Source: CAHJXF01 sp038240015 (GTDB lineage Bacteria > Pseudomonadota > Gammaproteobacteria > Burkholderiales > Burkholderiaceae_D). From it: a stretch of 7,186 nt of DNA. Positions 1 to 6,349 of this stretch are shown in pieces. Below the pieces are notes generated by a model. That model was not told the DNA's origin. It made no database searches and saw nothing but the letters and a program-made list of their open reading frames with translations. The translations under genes and the position numbers were made by a program. The DNA is taken from contig JBBSEF010000120.1 of assembly GCA_038240015.1 (NCBI GenBank), positions 1-7,186 of the forward strand. Direction: 5' to 3'. Every line of letters starts with the position of its first letter. Position 1 is the stretch's first letter.

Positions 1-1112
1 CCGTGCCGATCAAGGCGCTGATGACGCGCAACGCGTCGCTGGACTGGAGTCAGGTCGACGACGTGATCTACGGCTGTGCGAATCAGGCGGGCGAAGACAA
101 TCGCAACGTCGCGCGCATGTCGTCTCTGCTTGCGGGACTGCCCGTCGATGTGCCGGGCGCGACCATCAACCGCCTGTGCGGATCCGGCATGGATGCGATC
201 GGCACGGCCGCGCGCTCGATCGCGGCCGGCGACAATTTTCTGATGATCGCGGGCGGCGTCGAGTCGATGAGCCGCGCACCGTTCGTGATGCCCAAGGCCG
301 AGAGCGCGTTCTCGCGCGGCAACGCGATCTATGACACGACCATCGGCTGGCGCTTCGTCAACAAGCTGATGAAGGAACGCTACGGCGTGGACTCGATGCC
401 CGAGACGGCCGAGAACGTGGCGGCCGACTACAGCGTCAATCGCGAAGACCAGGATCGCTTCGCGCTCGCGAGCCAGGCCAAGGCATCGCGCGCGCAGGCC
501 GACGGCACGCTCGGGCAAGAGATTACGCCGGTCACGATCGCGCAGAAAAAAGGCGACGCGCTCATGGTCGATCGCGACGAGCATCCGCGTGCGACCAGCA
601 TCGAGGCGCTTGCGAAATTGAAGGGCATCGTCAAGCCCGACGGCACGGTCACGGCAGGCAACGCGTCAGGCGTGAACGACGGCGCGTGCGCGCTTTTGAT
701 CGCCAGCGGCGACGCCGGGAAAACGCACGGTCTGACACCCAAGGCTCGCATCGTCGGCATGGCCACCGCGGGCGTATCGCCGCGCGTGATGGGCATCGGT
801 CCGGCGCCCGCGACCGAAAAATTGCTGAAGCGTTTGGGTATGACGATCGCGCAGATGGATGTGATCGAACTCAACGAGGCGTTCGCGAGCCAGGGGCTCG
901 CGGTGCTGCGCCAGCTCGACGTCGCCGACGACGACGCGCGCGTCAACCCCAACGGCGGCGCGATCGCGCTCGGCCATCCTCTCGGCATGAGCGGCGCGCG
1001 ACTGGTGACGACGGCGATGTATCAACTGCATCGGACCGGTGGCCGCTATGCGCTATGCACGATGTGCATCGGCGTGGGCCAGGGGATTGCGCTCGTGATC
1101 GAGCGGGTCTGA
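1..1112 (+). CDS. pcaF: Beta-ketoadipyl-CoA thiolase (3-oxoadipyl-CoA thiolase), 5' end cut by window edge
   Basis: This thiolase cleaves 3-oxoadipyl-CoA with free CoA to give succinyl-CoA and acetyl-CoA, the last step of the beta-ketoadipate pathway, in the cytoplasm. The reading frame is open from base 3 and the GTG there is read as an internal valine, because the family normally has about 400 residues and only 369 are seen; roughly 30 N-terminal residues lie outside the window. Counting from base 3, the acyl-accepting cysteine is C59 in the motif NRLCGSG, followed by NEAF (N291), the GHP motif histidine H325, and the second catalytic cysteine C355 in CIGVGQG, so all thiolase active-site parts are present. 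The gene ends TGA two bases before the pcaD-pcaC fusion, which indicates one transcript. The sequence resembles PcaF more than biosynthetic acetoacetyl-CoA thiolases, and the neighbour supports this; PaaJ-type thiolase is the nearest alternative. Confidence 0.93.
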   Translation, partial: VPIKALMTRNASLDWSQVDDVIYGCANQAGEDNRNVARMSSLLAGLPVDVPGATINRLCGSGMDAIGTAARSIAAGDNFLMIAGGVESMSRAPFVMPKAESAFSRGNAIYDTTIGWRFVNKLMKERYGVDSMPETAENVAADYSVNREDQDRFALASQAKASRAQADGTLGQEITPVTIAQKKGDALMVDRDEHPRATSIEALAKLKGIVKPDGTVTAGNASGVNDGACALLIASGDAGKTHGLTPKARIVGMATAGVSPRVMGIGPAPATEKLLKRLGMTIAQMDVIELNEAFASQGLAVLRQLDVADDDARVNPNGGAIALGHPLGMSGARLVTTAMYQLHRTGGRYALCTMCIGVGQGIALVIERV

Positions 1113-1114
1113 TC

Positions 1115-2302
1115 ATGACGACACTCGCTCTCGACAACGTCACACTGAACTATCGCATCGACGGCGCAGACGATGCGCCGCCGTTGTTGATGTCGAACTC
1201 GCTGGGCACCGATCTCGAGATGTGGTCGCCGCAGATCGGCGTGCTGACCGAAAACTTCTGCGTGATCCGCTACGACACGCGTGGACACGGCGCGTCGTCG
1301 ATGCCTGAAGGTCCGTATACGCTAGCTCAGCTCGGCGGCGATGCGCTGGCCCTGCTCGAACATCTCGGCATCGAGCGCGTGCATTTCTGCGGCTTGTCGA
1401 TGGGTGGGCTCACGGGGTTGTGGCTGGCCCATCACGCGCCCGAGCGCATCGACCGCATGGTGCTTGCCAACACGGGCGCGAAGATCGGCACCGACGAGTT
1501 CTGGAACGCTCGCATCGATTCCATTCGAAGCGTCGGCGAGAAGGGACTTCCCGATCCCATCGTCGACCTCGTGGTCGAACGCTGGTTCACCAAGCGCTAT
1601 CGCGGCATTGCGCCTCAATCGGTCGCGCGCATTCGCCGCATGCTGGTCGAAACCAGCAGCGCCGGTTACGCGGCCAACTGCGCCGCGATTCGCGATGCCG
1701 ATCTGCGCGAGCATCTCGCGCAGATTCGCCTGCCCACACTGGTGATCGCCGGCGCGCACGATCCATCGACGCCGCCTGCGCTCGGTCGCGAGATCGCCGA
1801 TGCGATCCCCGACGCGCGCTACCTCGAGCTCGACTCGGCGCATCTATCGAACATCGAGCAGGCCGGCGCGTTCAATGCGGCCGTCGTGCACTTCCTGACC
1901 GACGGCCTCGTCACCGAGCGCAGCCGCCGCTCGATCGGCGAGACGATGCGGCGCTCGGTGCTCGGCGATGCGCACGTCGATCGCGGCATCGCGTCGCGCA
2001 CCGACTTCAATGGCGAGTTCATCGACGCGATCACGCGCACCGCGTGGGGCGAGACGTGGACGCGGCCGGGGCTGACGCGCCACACGCGTTCCCTGCTGAC
2101 GATCGCGATGATGGTGGCACTCAACCGGCCCGAAGAATTGCGTCTGCATCTGAACGCGGCGCGCAACAACGGCGTGACGCGCGACGACATCAAGGAAGCG
2201 CTGATGCAAGCCGCGGTGTATTGCGGCGTGCCCGCGGCCAACTCGGCGTTTCATCTCGCCGCGCAGGTATTCTCGGAGCAGGACAAGGACGCGAAAGCTT
2301 GA
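1115..2302 (+). CDS. pcaL: Fused 3-oxoadipate enol-lactonase / 4-carboxymuconolactone decarboxylase (PcaD-PcaC)
   Basis: One 395-residue protein carries two consecutive enzymes of protocatechuate breakdown. Residues 1 to about 262 are an alpha/beta hydrolase of the PcaD type, which opens beta-ketoadipate enol-lactone to beta-ketoadipate: nucleophile S95 in GLSMGG, acid D216 in AGAHDPS and H243 in SAHLSN form the expected triad, with RGHG at 56-59. Residues from about 270 to 385 are PcaC, which decarboxylates gamma-carboxymuconolactone: visible landmarks are VLGDAHVDR, WGETWTRPGL (311-320), H345 and YCGVPAANSAFH (369-380). The ATG at 1115 is chosen because it begins the lactonase fold and lies 2 bases after the pcaF stop, with a weak GAGCGG ahead; the same frame stays open upstream only as a shadow of pcaF. 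Such D-C fusions are known as PcaL in actinobacteria and some beta-proteobacteria. The two domains are in the reverse of reaction order. Confidence 0.95.
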   Translation: MTTLALDNVTLNYRIDGADDAPPLLMSNSLGTDLEMWSPQIGVLTENFCVIRYDTRGHGASSMPEGPYTLAQLGGDALALLEHLGIERVHFCGLSMGGLTGLWLAHHAPERIDRMVLANTGAKIGTDEFWNARIDSIRSVGEKGLPDPIVDLVVERWFTKRYRGIAPQSVARIRRMLVETSSAGYAANCAAIRDADLREHLAQIRLPTLVIAGAHDPSTPPALGREIADAIPDARYLELDSAHLSNIEQAGAFNAAVVHFLTDGLVTERSRRSIGETMRRSVLGDAHVDRGIASRTDFNGEFIDAITRTAWGETWTRPGLTRHTRSLLTIAMMVALNRPEELRLHLNAARNNGVTRDDIKEALMQAAVYCGVPAANSAFHLAAQVFSEQDKDAKA

Positions 2303-2305
2303 GGA
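2301..2305 (+). promoter_or_regulatory. Ribosome binding site of the M48 protease, overlapping the pcaL stop codon
   Basis: GAGGA begins within the pcaL TGA (2300-2302) and lies four bases before the ATG at 2310. This supports that ATG as the start and suggests translation coupled to pcaL. Confidence 0.7.
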
Positions 2306-2309
2306 CGCG

Positions 2310-3677
2310 ATGAAGACACTGCTGCTGGCGTTGCTGTTGCTGATCGGCTTCGGCGATGCGCATGCGGCGGGGCCGATCGTCCGCGACTTTCCGCCGGGTC
2401 TGCAGATCCCCGACGCCGCACGACCCGGCCCGCGCTTCGACGTGGACCAGGCGACCGAGTCGTATCTGGCCTTGCTGACGCCCGAGCAACGCCAGCTTTC
2501 GGATGGGTATTTCGAAGGCGGGTACTGGCTGCAACTGGGGGGATTTCTCTATGGCAACGCAGTCGGCGCATTGCTGTTGTTGAGCGGCTTGTCGGTGCGC
2601 ATGCGCAACGCGGCGCGGCGCATCGCCAGATGGCGCTGGCTGTCCACTGCGCTGTACGCCATGTTCTGGTTGGTGATCGCTTTCGTGCTCGGGCTGCCGT
2701 GGAGTTACTACGTGGGGTTCGTGCGCGAGCATCAGTACGGCCTGTCCACGCTGAGCGCGCCCGGTTGGCTATGGGAATCGGTGAAGGGCCTGCTGGTCGG
2801 GCTCGTCATCGCGCCGCTCTTGATCAGCGGTCTCTACGCGTTGGTGCGGCGGCTGGGAGCGCGCTGGTGGCTCTGGGCCAGCGCGTGCAGTTTCGTGTTG
2901 GCCCTGCTTCTCGCGATGGTCGCGCCGGTGTTCATCGCGCCCCTGTTCAACGACTACAAGCCGTTGCCCGACGGCGCGGTGAGAACGGCGGTGATGTCGC
3001 TCGCGCGGGAGAACCAGATTCCGACCGCGCACGTGGAGTGGTTCGATGCGTCCCGGCAGAGCACGCGGGTCAGCGCCAACGTGTCTGGCTTTCTCGGCAC
3101 CACGCGCGTGAGCCTCAACGACAACCTGGTCGACAAGACATCGCTGCCTGAGATCAAGGCGGTGATGGGTCACGAGATGGGTCACTACGTGCTCAATCAC
3201 GGACTGCGGCTGACAATCTATTTCACGCTGGTGATCGCGCTAGGGCTTTACTGCGTGCATCGCGCGACGGACTGGTCGCTGGCGCGTTGGGGCAAGCGAC
3301 TGCGCCTCGAGGGGCGCGACGATCCGGCCGCATTGCCGTTGGCATTGATCGTGTTCTCGACTTTCTTCTTCGTGATGACCCCGCTGACCCATTCCATCAT
3401 CCGTCAGGCGGAGAGCGAGGCCGATGCGTTCGGCCTGAACGCGGCGCGCGAGCCGCATGGGTTTGCGATGGCGGCGATGCGGCTGTCGACCTATCGCAAA
3501 CTTCGGCCGGGACCGCTGGAGGAATTCATTTTCTACGACCATCCCAGCGGCTACGACCGCGTGCATGGATCGATGCTTTGGCTGGCCGAGAATCAGGACA
3601 ACCCGACTGCGCACGCGGCGTTGTCGGCGCTGCCGCTGCCCGCGGTGGCCGGAACCGCGACGCCGAAGAGTCCGTAG
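2310..3677 (+). CDS. Ste24-like M48 family membrane zinc metalloprotease
   Basis: This 455-residue protein resembles CAAX-protease/Ste24-type M48 peptidases. Residues 1-20 are a hydrophobic segment ending AHAA that looks like a signal peptide. A hydrophilic stretch follows, then likely membrane segments near 76-97, 112-136, 158-180, 186-213, 300-316 and 341-361. The zinc site is complete: HEMGH with H288, E289 and H292, and ESEAD with E368 as the expected third ligand. The stretch 251-272 containing SANVSGFLGTTRVSLND matches the substrate-binding strand of the family. Bacterial members are thought to take part in envelope protein quality control, but the substrate here cannot be told. It starts seven bases after pcaL with its Shine-Dalgarno in the pcaL stop, so it is probably co-transcribed with the catabolic genes. 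Its last 28 codons overlap ribE on the other strand, and the Ala/Pro-rich tail after about residue 427 looks longer than the family core needs. Confidence 0.9.
   Translation: MKTLLLALLLLIGFGDAHAAGPIVRDFPPGLQIPDAARPGPRFDVDQATESYLALLTPEQRQLSDGYFEGGYWLQLGGFLYGNAVGALLLLSGLSVRMRNAARRIARWRWLSTALYAMFWLVIAFVLGLPWSYYVGFVREHQYGLSTLSAPGWLWESVKGLLVGLVIAPLLISGLYALVRRLGARWWLWASACSFVLALLLAMVAPVFIAPLFNDYKPLPDGAVRTAVMSLARENQIPTAHVEWFDASRQSTRVSANVSGFLGTTRVSLNDNLVDKTSLPEIKAVMGHEMGHYVLNHGLRLTIYFTLVIALGLYCVHRATDWSLARWGKRLRLEGRDDPAALPLALIVFSTFFFVMTPLTHSIIRQAESEADAFGLNAAREPHGFAMAAMRLSTYRKLRPGPLEEFIFYDHPSGYDRVHGSMLWLAENQDNPTAHAALSALPLPAVAGTATPKSP
3593..3677. other. Tail-to-tail coding overlap between the M48 protease and ribE
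   Basis: The + strand protease gene ends at 3677 and the - strand ribE gene ends at 3593, so 85 bases code on both strands. They encode protease residues 428-455 and RibE residues 221-248, both outside the conserved cores. No intergenic space is left for an ordinary bidirectional terminator and I saw no convincing hairpin here, so transcripts probably overlap at their 3' ends. Confidence 0.85.
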
Positions 3678-4339
3678 CGCACGTCGGCAGCGACGCTGGT
3701 CGTTGCACCCAACATCCGTTCGACATAGCGCGCGATCGTGTCGATCTCGAGGTTGACGCGATCGCCGGCCTTCAGGTCTCTGAGCGTGGTGACGGCGACC
3801 GTGTGCGGTATCAGGTTGATCGAAAAATCGCAGCCGCGCTCGTGATCGTCGACCGAGTTGATGGTGAGACTGACGCCATCGACCGCGATCGAGCCCTTCA
3901 ACGCGATGAAGCGCGCGAGCGTCACCGGAGCGCGCACGATCAGCGTGAAGGACTCGCCGATCGGCACGAACTTCATCACCGTGCCGGTGCCGTCGACGTG
4001 ACCGCTGACGAGGTGGCCGTCGAGGCGGTCGCCGAAGCGCAGCGCTTTTTCGAGATTGACCTCGCCTGGCGCATCGAGTCCGACGGTGCGATCGAGACTC
4101 TCGCGCGAGACGTCGACTTCGAAATGCGCGACCTCGAAATGCGCTCCTTCAAAGGGCGAGCGATCGAGCGCGGCCACCGTCATGCAAGCGCCCGCGATCG
4201 AGATGCTGTCACCGATCGTGACATCGTCGAGCTCAAGCGTGCCGGCGGCGATCGTCAACCGCACGCCGGCGTGCGGCTCTGACGATTGTGGAACGACGCG
4301 GGTGATGCGACCGACGGCCGCGATGATGCCGGTGAACAT
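3593..4339 (-). CDS. ribE: Riboflavin synthase, alpha subunit
   Basis: Riboflavin synthase converts two molecules of 6,7-dimethyl-8-ribityllumazine into riboflavin and a pyrimidinedione, the final step of riboflavin synthesis; it acts as a cytoplasmic trimer. The protein begins with the typical MFTGIIAAVG, and shows GACMTV (C52) in the first barrel, SGHVDGTG at 112-119, VDGVSLTIN at 153-161 and the IPHT motif at 178-181. The frame is open to an ATG at 4357, but 4339 is chosen because the family starts at MFTGI and AAGGA lies six bases upstream. It is 248 residues against roughly 200-215 in the family. The excess comes from a five-residue tandem duplication at about 66-75 (AHFEV twice) and a tail of about 38 residues after VERML that runs into the convergent protease gene. 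It follows ribD by 14 bases and is surely in its operon. It is also named ribC in some genomes. Confidence 0.95.
   Translation of the reverse strand: MFTGIIAAVGRITRVVPQSSEPHAGVRLTIAAGTLELDDVTIGDSISIAGACMTVAALDRSPFEGAHFEVAHFEVDVSRESLDRTVGLDAPGEVNLEKALRFGDRLDGHLVSGHVDGTGTVMKFVPIGESFTLIVRAPVTLARFIALKGSIAVDGVSLTINSVDDHERGCDFSINLIPHTVAVTTLRDLKAGDRVNLEIDTIARYVERMLGATTSVAADVRYGLFGVAVPATAGSGSADNAACAVGLS
4114..4143. repeat. 15-base tandem duplication inside ribE
   Basis: Two adjacent 15-base units, 4114-4128 and 4129-4143, differ at one base. On the coding strand they encode the pentapeptide AHFEV twice in riboflavin synthase, with GAG in one copy and GAA in the other for the glutamate. The reading frame is kept. 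Confidence 0.85.
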
Positions 4340-4345
4340 GCGGTG

Positions 4346-4350
4346 TCCTT
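4346..4350 (-). promoter_or_regulatory. Ribosome binding site of ribE
   Basis: On the - strand AAGGA stands six bases before the ATG at 4339, in the 14-base ribD-ribE gap. It decides the start at 4339 over the in-frame ATG at 4357. Confidence 0.8.
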
Positions 4351-4353
4351 CGT

Positions 4354-5529
4354 TCAAACGCCGGTCGGCGATGGATGAAAGCGCGCGCGGATTCGCAGAT
4401 CGTCGCCGATGCGCACGAAGTCATGATAGGTCAGCGACCAGCGCCGATTCAAATCGTCGATCGCCGGCAACGCCACCATCGGCTGCCCCGGACCGAGCAG
4501 GCACGGCGCGATGTACGCGAGCACTTCGTCGACCAATCCCGCGCGGATCAAGGAGCCGTTGAGTTTGCCGCCCGCTTCGACGTGGAGTTCGTTGACGTCG
4601 CGACGGCCGAGTTCATCGATCAGCGCGATCAGATCGACCTTGCTCCGTGCGTTCGGCAGCAGCAGCGTCTCGCATCCCGCATCGGTCAACGCCGCCTGCT
4701 TGCTTACATCGGTAACCGCGCCGACCACCAGCAGGCGCTTGCCTTCGCTGACGTTGCGCACGATCCGTGCAGCCAGCGGCACCTCGAAGCGACTATCGAC
4801 CAGTACGCGCAACGGTTGACGCAGCGGCCGCAGCGTCGTGTCCTGCGGCGTGTCGCTCGGCGTAGCGGTGGGCGTCTCGAACTCGCGTACGTCGAGACGC
4901 GGATCGTCGAGGCGCACCGTGCCGATCCCCGTCAGCAACGCCGACGCGCGCGCGCGCCATGCGTGGCCATCGCGTCGCGCGGCCTCACTCGTGATCCATT
5001 GGCTGCGGCCGTTGGCCAGCGCGCTCTGCGCGTCGAGACTGGCCGCGAGCTTCATGCGAACCCACGGGCGCCTGGTGGTCATGCGCGAGACGAAACCGAT
5101 GTTCAGTTCGCGCGCCTCGTCGGCCATCACGCCGCTCTCGACCGCGATGCCGGCCGCGCGCAGGCGTTCGAAGCCTTGGCCCGCCACCAGCGGATTGGGG
5201 TCTTGCATCGCCGCGACGACGTGCGTGATGCCGGCCGCGATCAACGCGTCCGCGCACGGCGGCGTGCGGCCGAAATGACTGCACGGCTCCAGCGTCACAA
5301 CCGCGGTCGCGCCGCGCGCATCGAGGCCGCGCGACTTCGCGTCGTTCAAGGCTTCGACCTCGGCGTGCGGTCCGCCCGGCGCTTGCGTGGCGCCCTCACC
5401 GATGACAATGTGATCCTTGATCAGCACGCACCCGACGCGTGGGTTCGGATCGCTGCGATACAGCGCGTCGTGTGCGCGTTCGAGTGCAAGGCGCATCCAG
5501 CGATGCGAGTCGAAGCAGTTGGAGAGCAT
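4354..5529 (-). CDS. ribD: Bifunctional diaminohydroxyphosphoribosylaminopyrimidine deaminase / 5-amino-6-(5-phosphoribosylamino)uracil reductase
   Basis: RibD performs the second and third steps of riboflavin synthesis: deamination of the pyrimidine made from GTP, then NADPH-dependent reduction of its ribosyl side chain to ribityl. The 391-residue length is usual. Residues 10 to about 145 are the zinc deaminase, with HAEVEA (H55, E57) and PCSHFGRTPPC (C83, C92) supplying the zinc ligands and proton shuttle. Residues from about 153 to 385 are the reductase, beginning RPWVRMKLAASLD, with SQWITS, LDDPRL and HVEAGGKLNGSL. A Thr/Pro-rich stretch at about 219-236 (starting TPTATPSDTP) looks like a surface loop insertion in the reductase. 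The ATG at 5529 is the only good start; no clear Shine-Dalgarno is seen before it, and no in-frame alternative upstream. The pilin-like gene ends 82 bases upstream on the same strand, so ribD may be read from that transcript or from an undetected promoter in the gap. Confidence 0.96.
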   Translation of the reverse strand: MLSNCFDSHRWMRLALERAHDALYRSDPNPRVGCVLIKDHIVIGEGATQAPGGPHAEVEALNDAKSRGLDARGATAVVTLEPCSHFGRTPPCADALIAAGITHVVAAMQDPNPLVAGQGFERLRAAGIAVESGVMADEARELNIGFVSRMTTRRPWVRMKLAASLDAQSALANGRSQWITSEAARRDGHAWRARASALLTGIGTVRLDDPRLDVREFETPTATPSDTPQDTTLRPLRQPLRVLVDSRFEVPLAARIVRNVSEGKRLLVVGAVTDVSKQAALTDAGCETLLLPNARSKVDLIALIDELGRRDVNELHVEAGGKLNGSLIRAGLVDEVLAYIAPCLLGPGQPMVALPAIDDLNRRWSLTYHDFVRIGDDLRIRARFHPSPTGV

Positions 5530-5611
5530 GAGCGGCGATCGGACTCGGTGGTGAGATCAGCGGGACACATGGCGCGCGAAGCCTCATTGTCGCAAACCCC
5601 GACGCGCTCGC
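5530..5611 (-). other. Gap between the FimT-like gene and ribD
   Basis: These 82 bases lie upstream of ribD. A TTGCGA resembling a -35 box is present on the - strand, but no acceptable -10 box follows at 16-18 bases. There is no room for, and no sign of, an FMN riboswitch, and no terminator hairpin was found. Confidence 0.5.
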
Positions 5612-6214
5612 TCAGGAGCTCTTGCAGCCCGCGTAATCCTTGACGATGCGGATGCGACCCGAGGACGCGAGGCACAGCGTGCGAATCGCCGAGCCGCTCG
5701 GTGTGACGTCGGTCACGACGATTCCGCCCGGGCTGAGCGCCCCGTTGCGTCTGCGAGGATAGCCGCTGCCATCGAACATGATGTACGGCCGCGGTGGCGA
5801 CCCGTTATCGGTGAACGGCTCGAGCGGCGAGGCCGACGAGTTGGAAATGACGATCGATGCAGGTAACGCGTCGTGCAAGAAGATCAGCTCATCGCCCGAA
5901 GGTCCGCTCGGAGCGTCGAATGCGCGGTTGTCGTTGCGATCGACGAACACGGCCCAGCCGTTGCGCCACTGACTTGCCAGCGGCGCGATATAGACACGAC
6001 GACTTCGCTTGAGCGCTTCGCCTCGCGCAAGCGCAATGCCGTGCACGAGGTCGTTGACGGCGCTGGACGCGCGTTGATTGGAGAGTATGCGCACGAAGCT
6101 CGGCGCAGCGCCGGCGAGCAGTATCGCGATGGCTGCGAGGACGATCATCACCTCGATCAGCGTGACTCCGCAAGAGCGGTCGACGTGAACGCATCCGTGA
6201 ACCCCGCAACGCAT
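5612..6214 (-). CDS. FimT/GspH-like type IV minor pilin (pseudopilin), copy 1
   Basis: This is a prepilin: from the ATG at 6214 it has 200 residues with a 16-residue leader ending in glycine (G16), then V17-T-L-I-E21 and a hydrophobic helix to about residue 40. This is the class III signal cut and methylated by the prepilin peptidase PilD, with valine rather than the usual phenylalanine at +1 and the glutamate at +5 kept. The globular part (residues 50-200) has the GspH/FimT pattern, including NGWAVFVDRN, FDGSGYPR and a C-terminal cysteine pair C181/C197 likely forming a disulfide loop. FimT-like minor pilins help start or cap type IV pili, and some bind DNA in natural transformation; which role applies here is unknown. 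The start is uncertain: ATGs at 6265 and 6274 and a TTG at 6301 are in frame, none with a good Shine-Dalgarno. It is a paralogue of the next gene upstream. Confidence 0.88.
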   Translation of the reverse strand: MRCGVHGCVHVDRSCGVTLIEVMIVLAAIAILLAGAAPSFVRILSNQRASSAVNDLVHGIALARGEALKRSRRVYIAPLASQWRNGWAVFVDRNDNRAFDAPSGPSGDELIFLHDALPASIVISNSSASPLEPFTDNGSPPRPYIMFDGSGYPRRRNGALSPGGIVVTDVTPSGSAIRTLCLASSGRIRIVKDYAGCKSS

Positions 6215-6349
6215 GCGACGCGCGGTCGGTGTCGTGCAAAGGGGATCGGACAGGCGCTGTCGCATACCCGCCATTGACGGGCATCGCGACGATCGCGACA
6301 ACGAGCATACGAATTAGTCCGCGCGGATGGGATCGCGCGAGCGCAAGCC
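6215..6349 (-). other. Gap between the two FimT-like genes
   Basis: Up to 135 bases separate the stop of the upstream pilin from the chosen start of this one; part may be coding if an earlier start (6265, 6274 or 6301) is used. A TATGCT near 6309 resembles a -10 box, but no -35 box stands at the right distance. No terminator hairpin was recognised. A second frame opens with a short hydrophobic peptide from an ATG at 6308 but then only shadows the pilin gene. Confidence 0.4.

Noticed and set aside
686..1114. Upstream extension of the pcaL frame
   Set aside because: The part before 1115 lies inside pcaF and is Arg-rich; the enol-lactonase fold starts at the ATG at 1115.
1420..2313. A 297-codon + strand frame inside pcaL
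   Set aside because: It is an Arg/His/Ala-rich frame-shifted reading of pcaL without domains.
3593..3680. Bidirectional terminator between the protease and ribE
   Set aside because: No GC stem followed by a T run was found on either strand, and the stretch is coding on both.
3287..4282. A 331-codon + strand frame across the protease end and ribE
   Set aside because: It crosses two well-supported genes and shows a charged, low-complexity composition typical of a shadow frame.
5530..5611. FMN riboswitch ahead of ribD
   Set aside because: The gap is too short and lacks the conserved riboswitch elements.
4375..5643. A 422-codon open frame on the + strand opposite ribD
   Set aside because: It mirrors ribD, is rich in Arg, Ala and Gln with no recognisable domain, and such long antisense frames are expected in high-GC DNA.
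6215..6308. Small hydrophobic peptide or frameshifted pilin leader starting at the ATG at 6308
   Set aside because: After a signal-like start it becomes an Arg-rich shadow of the pilin gene, and the pilin frame has its own leader with glycine before VTLIE, so no frameshift is needed.
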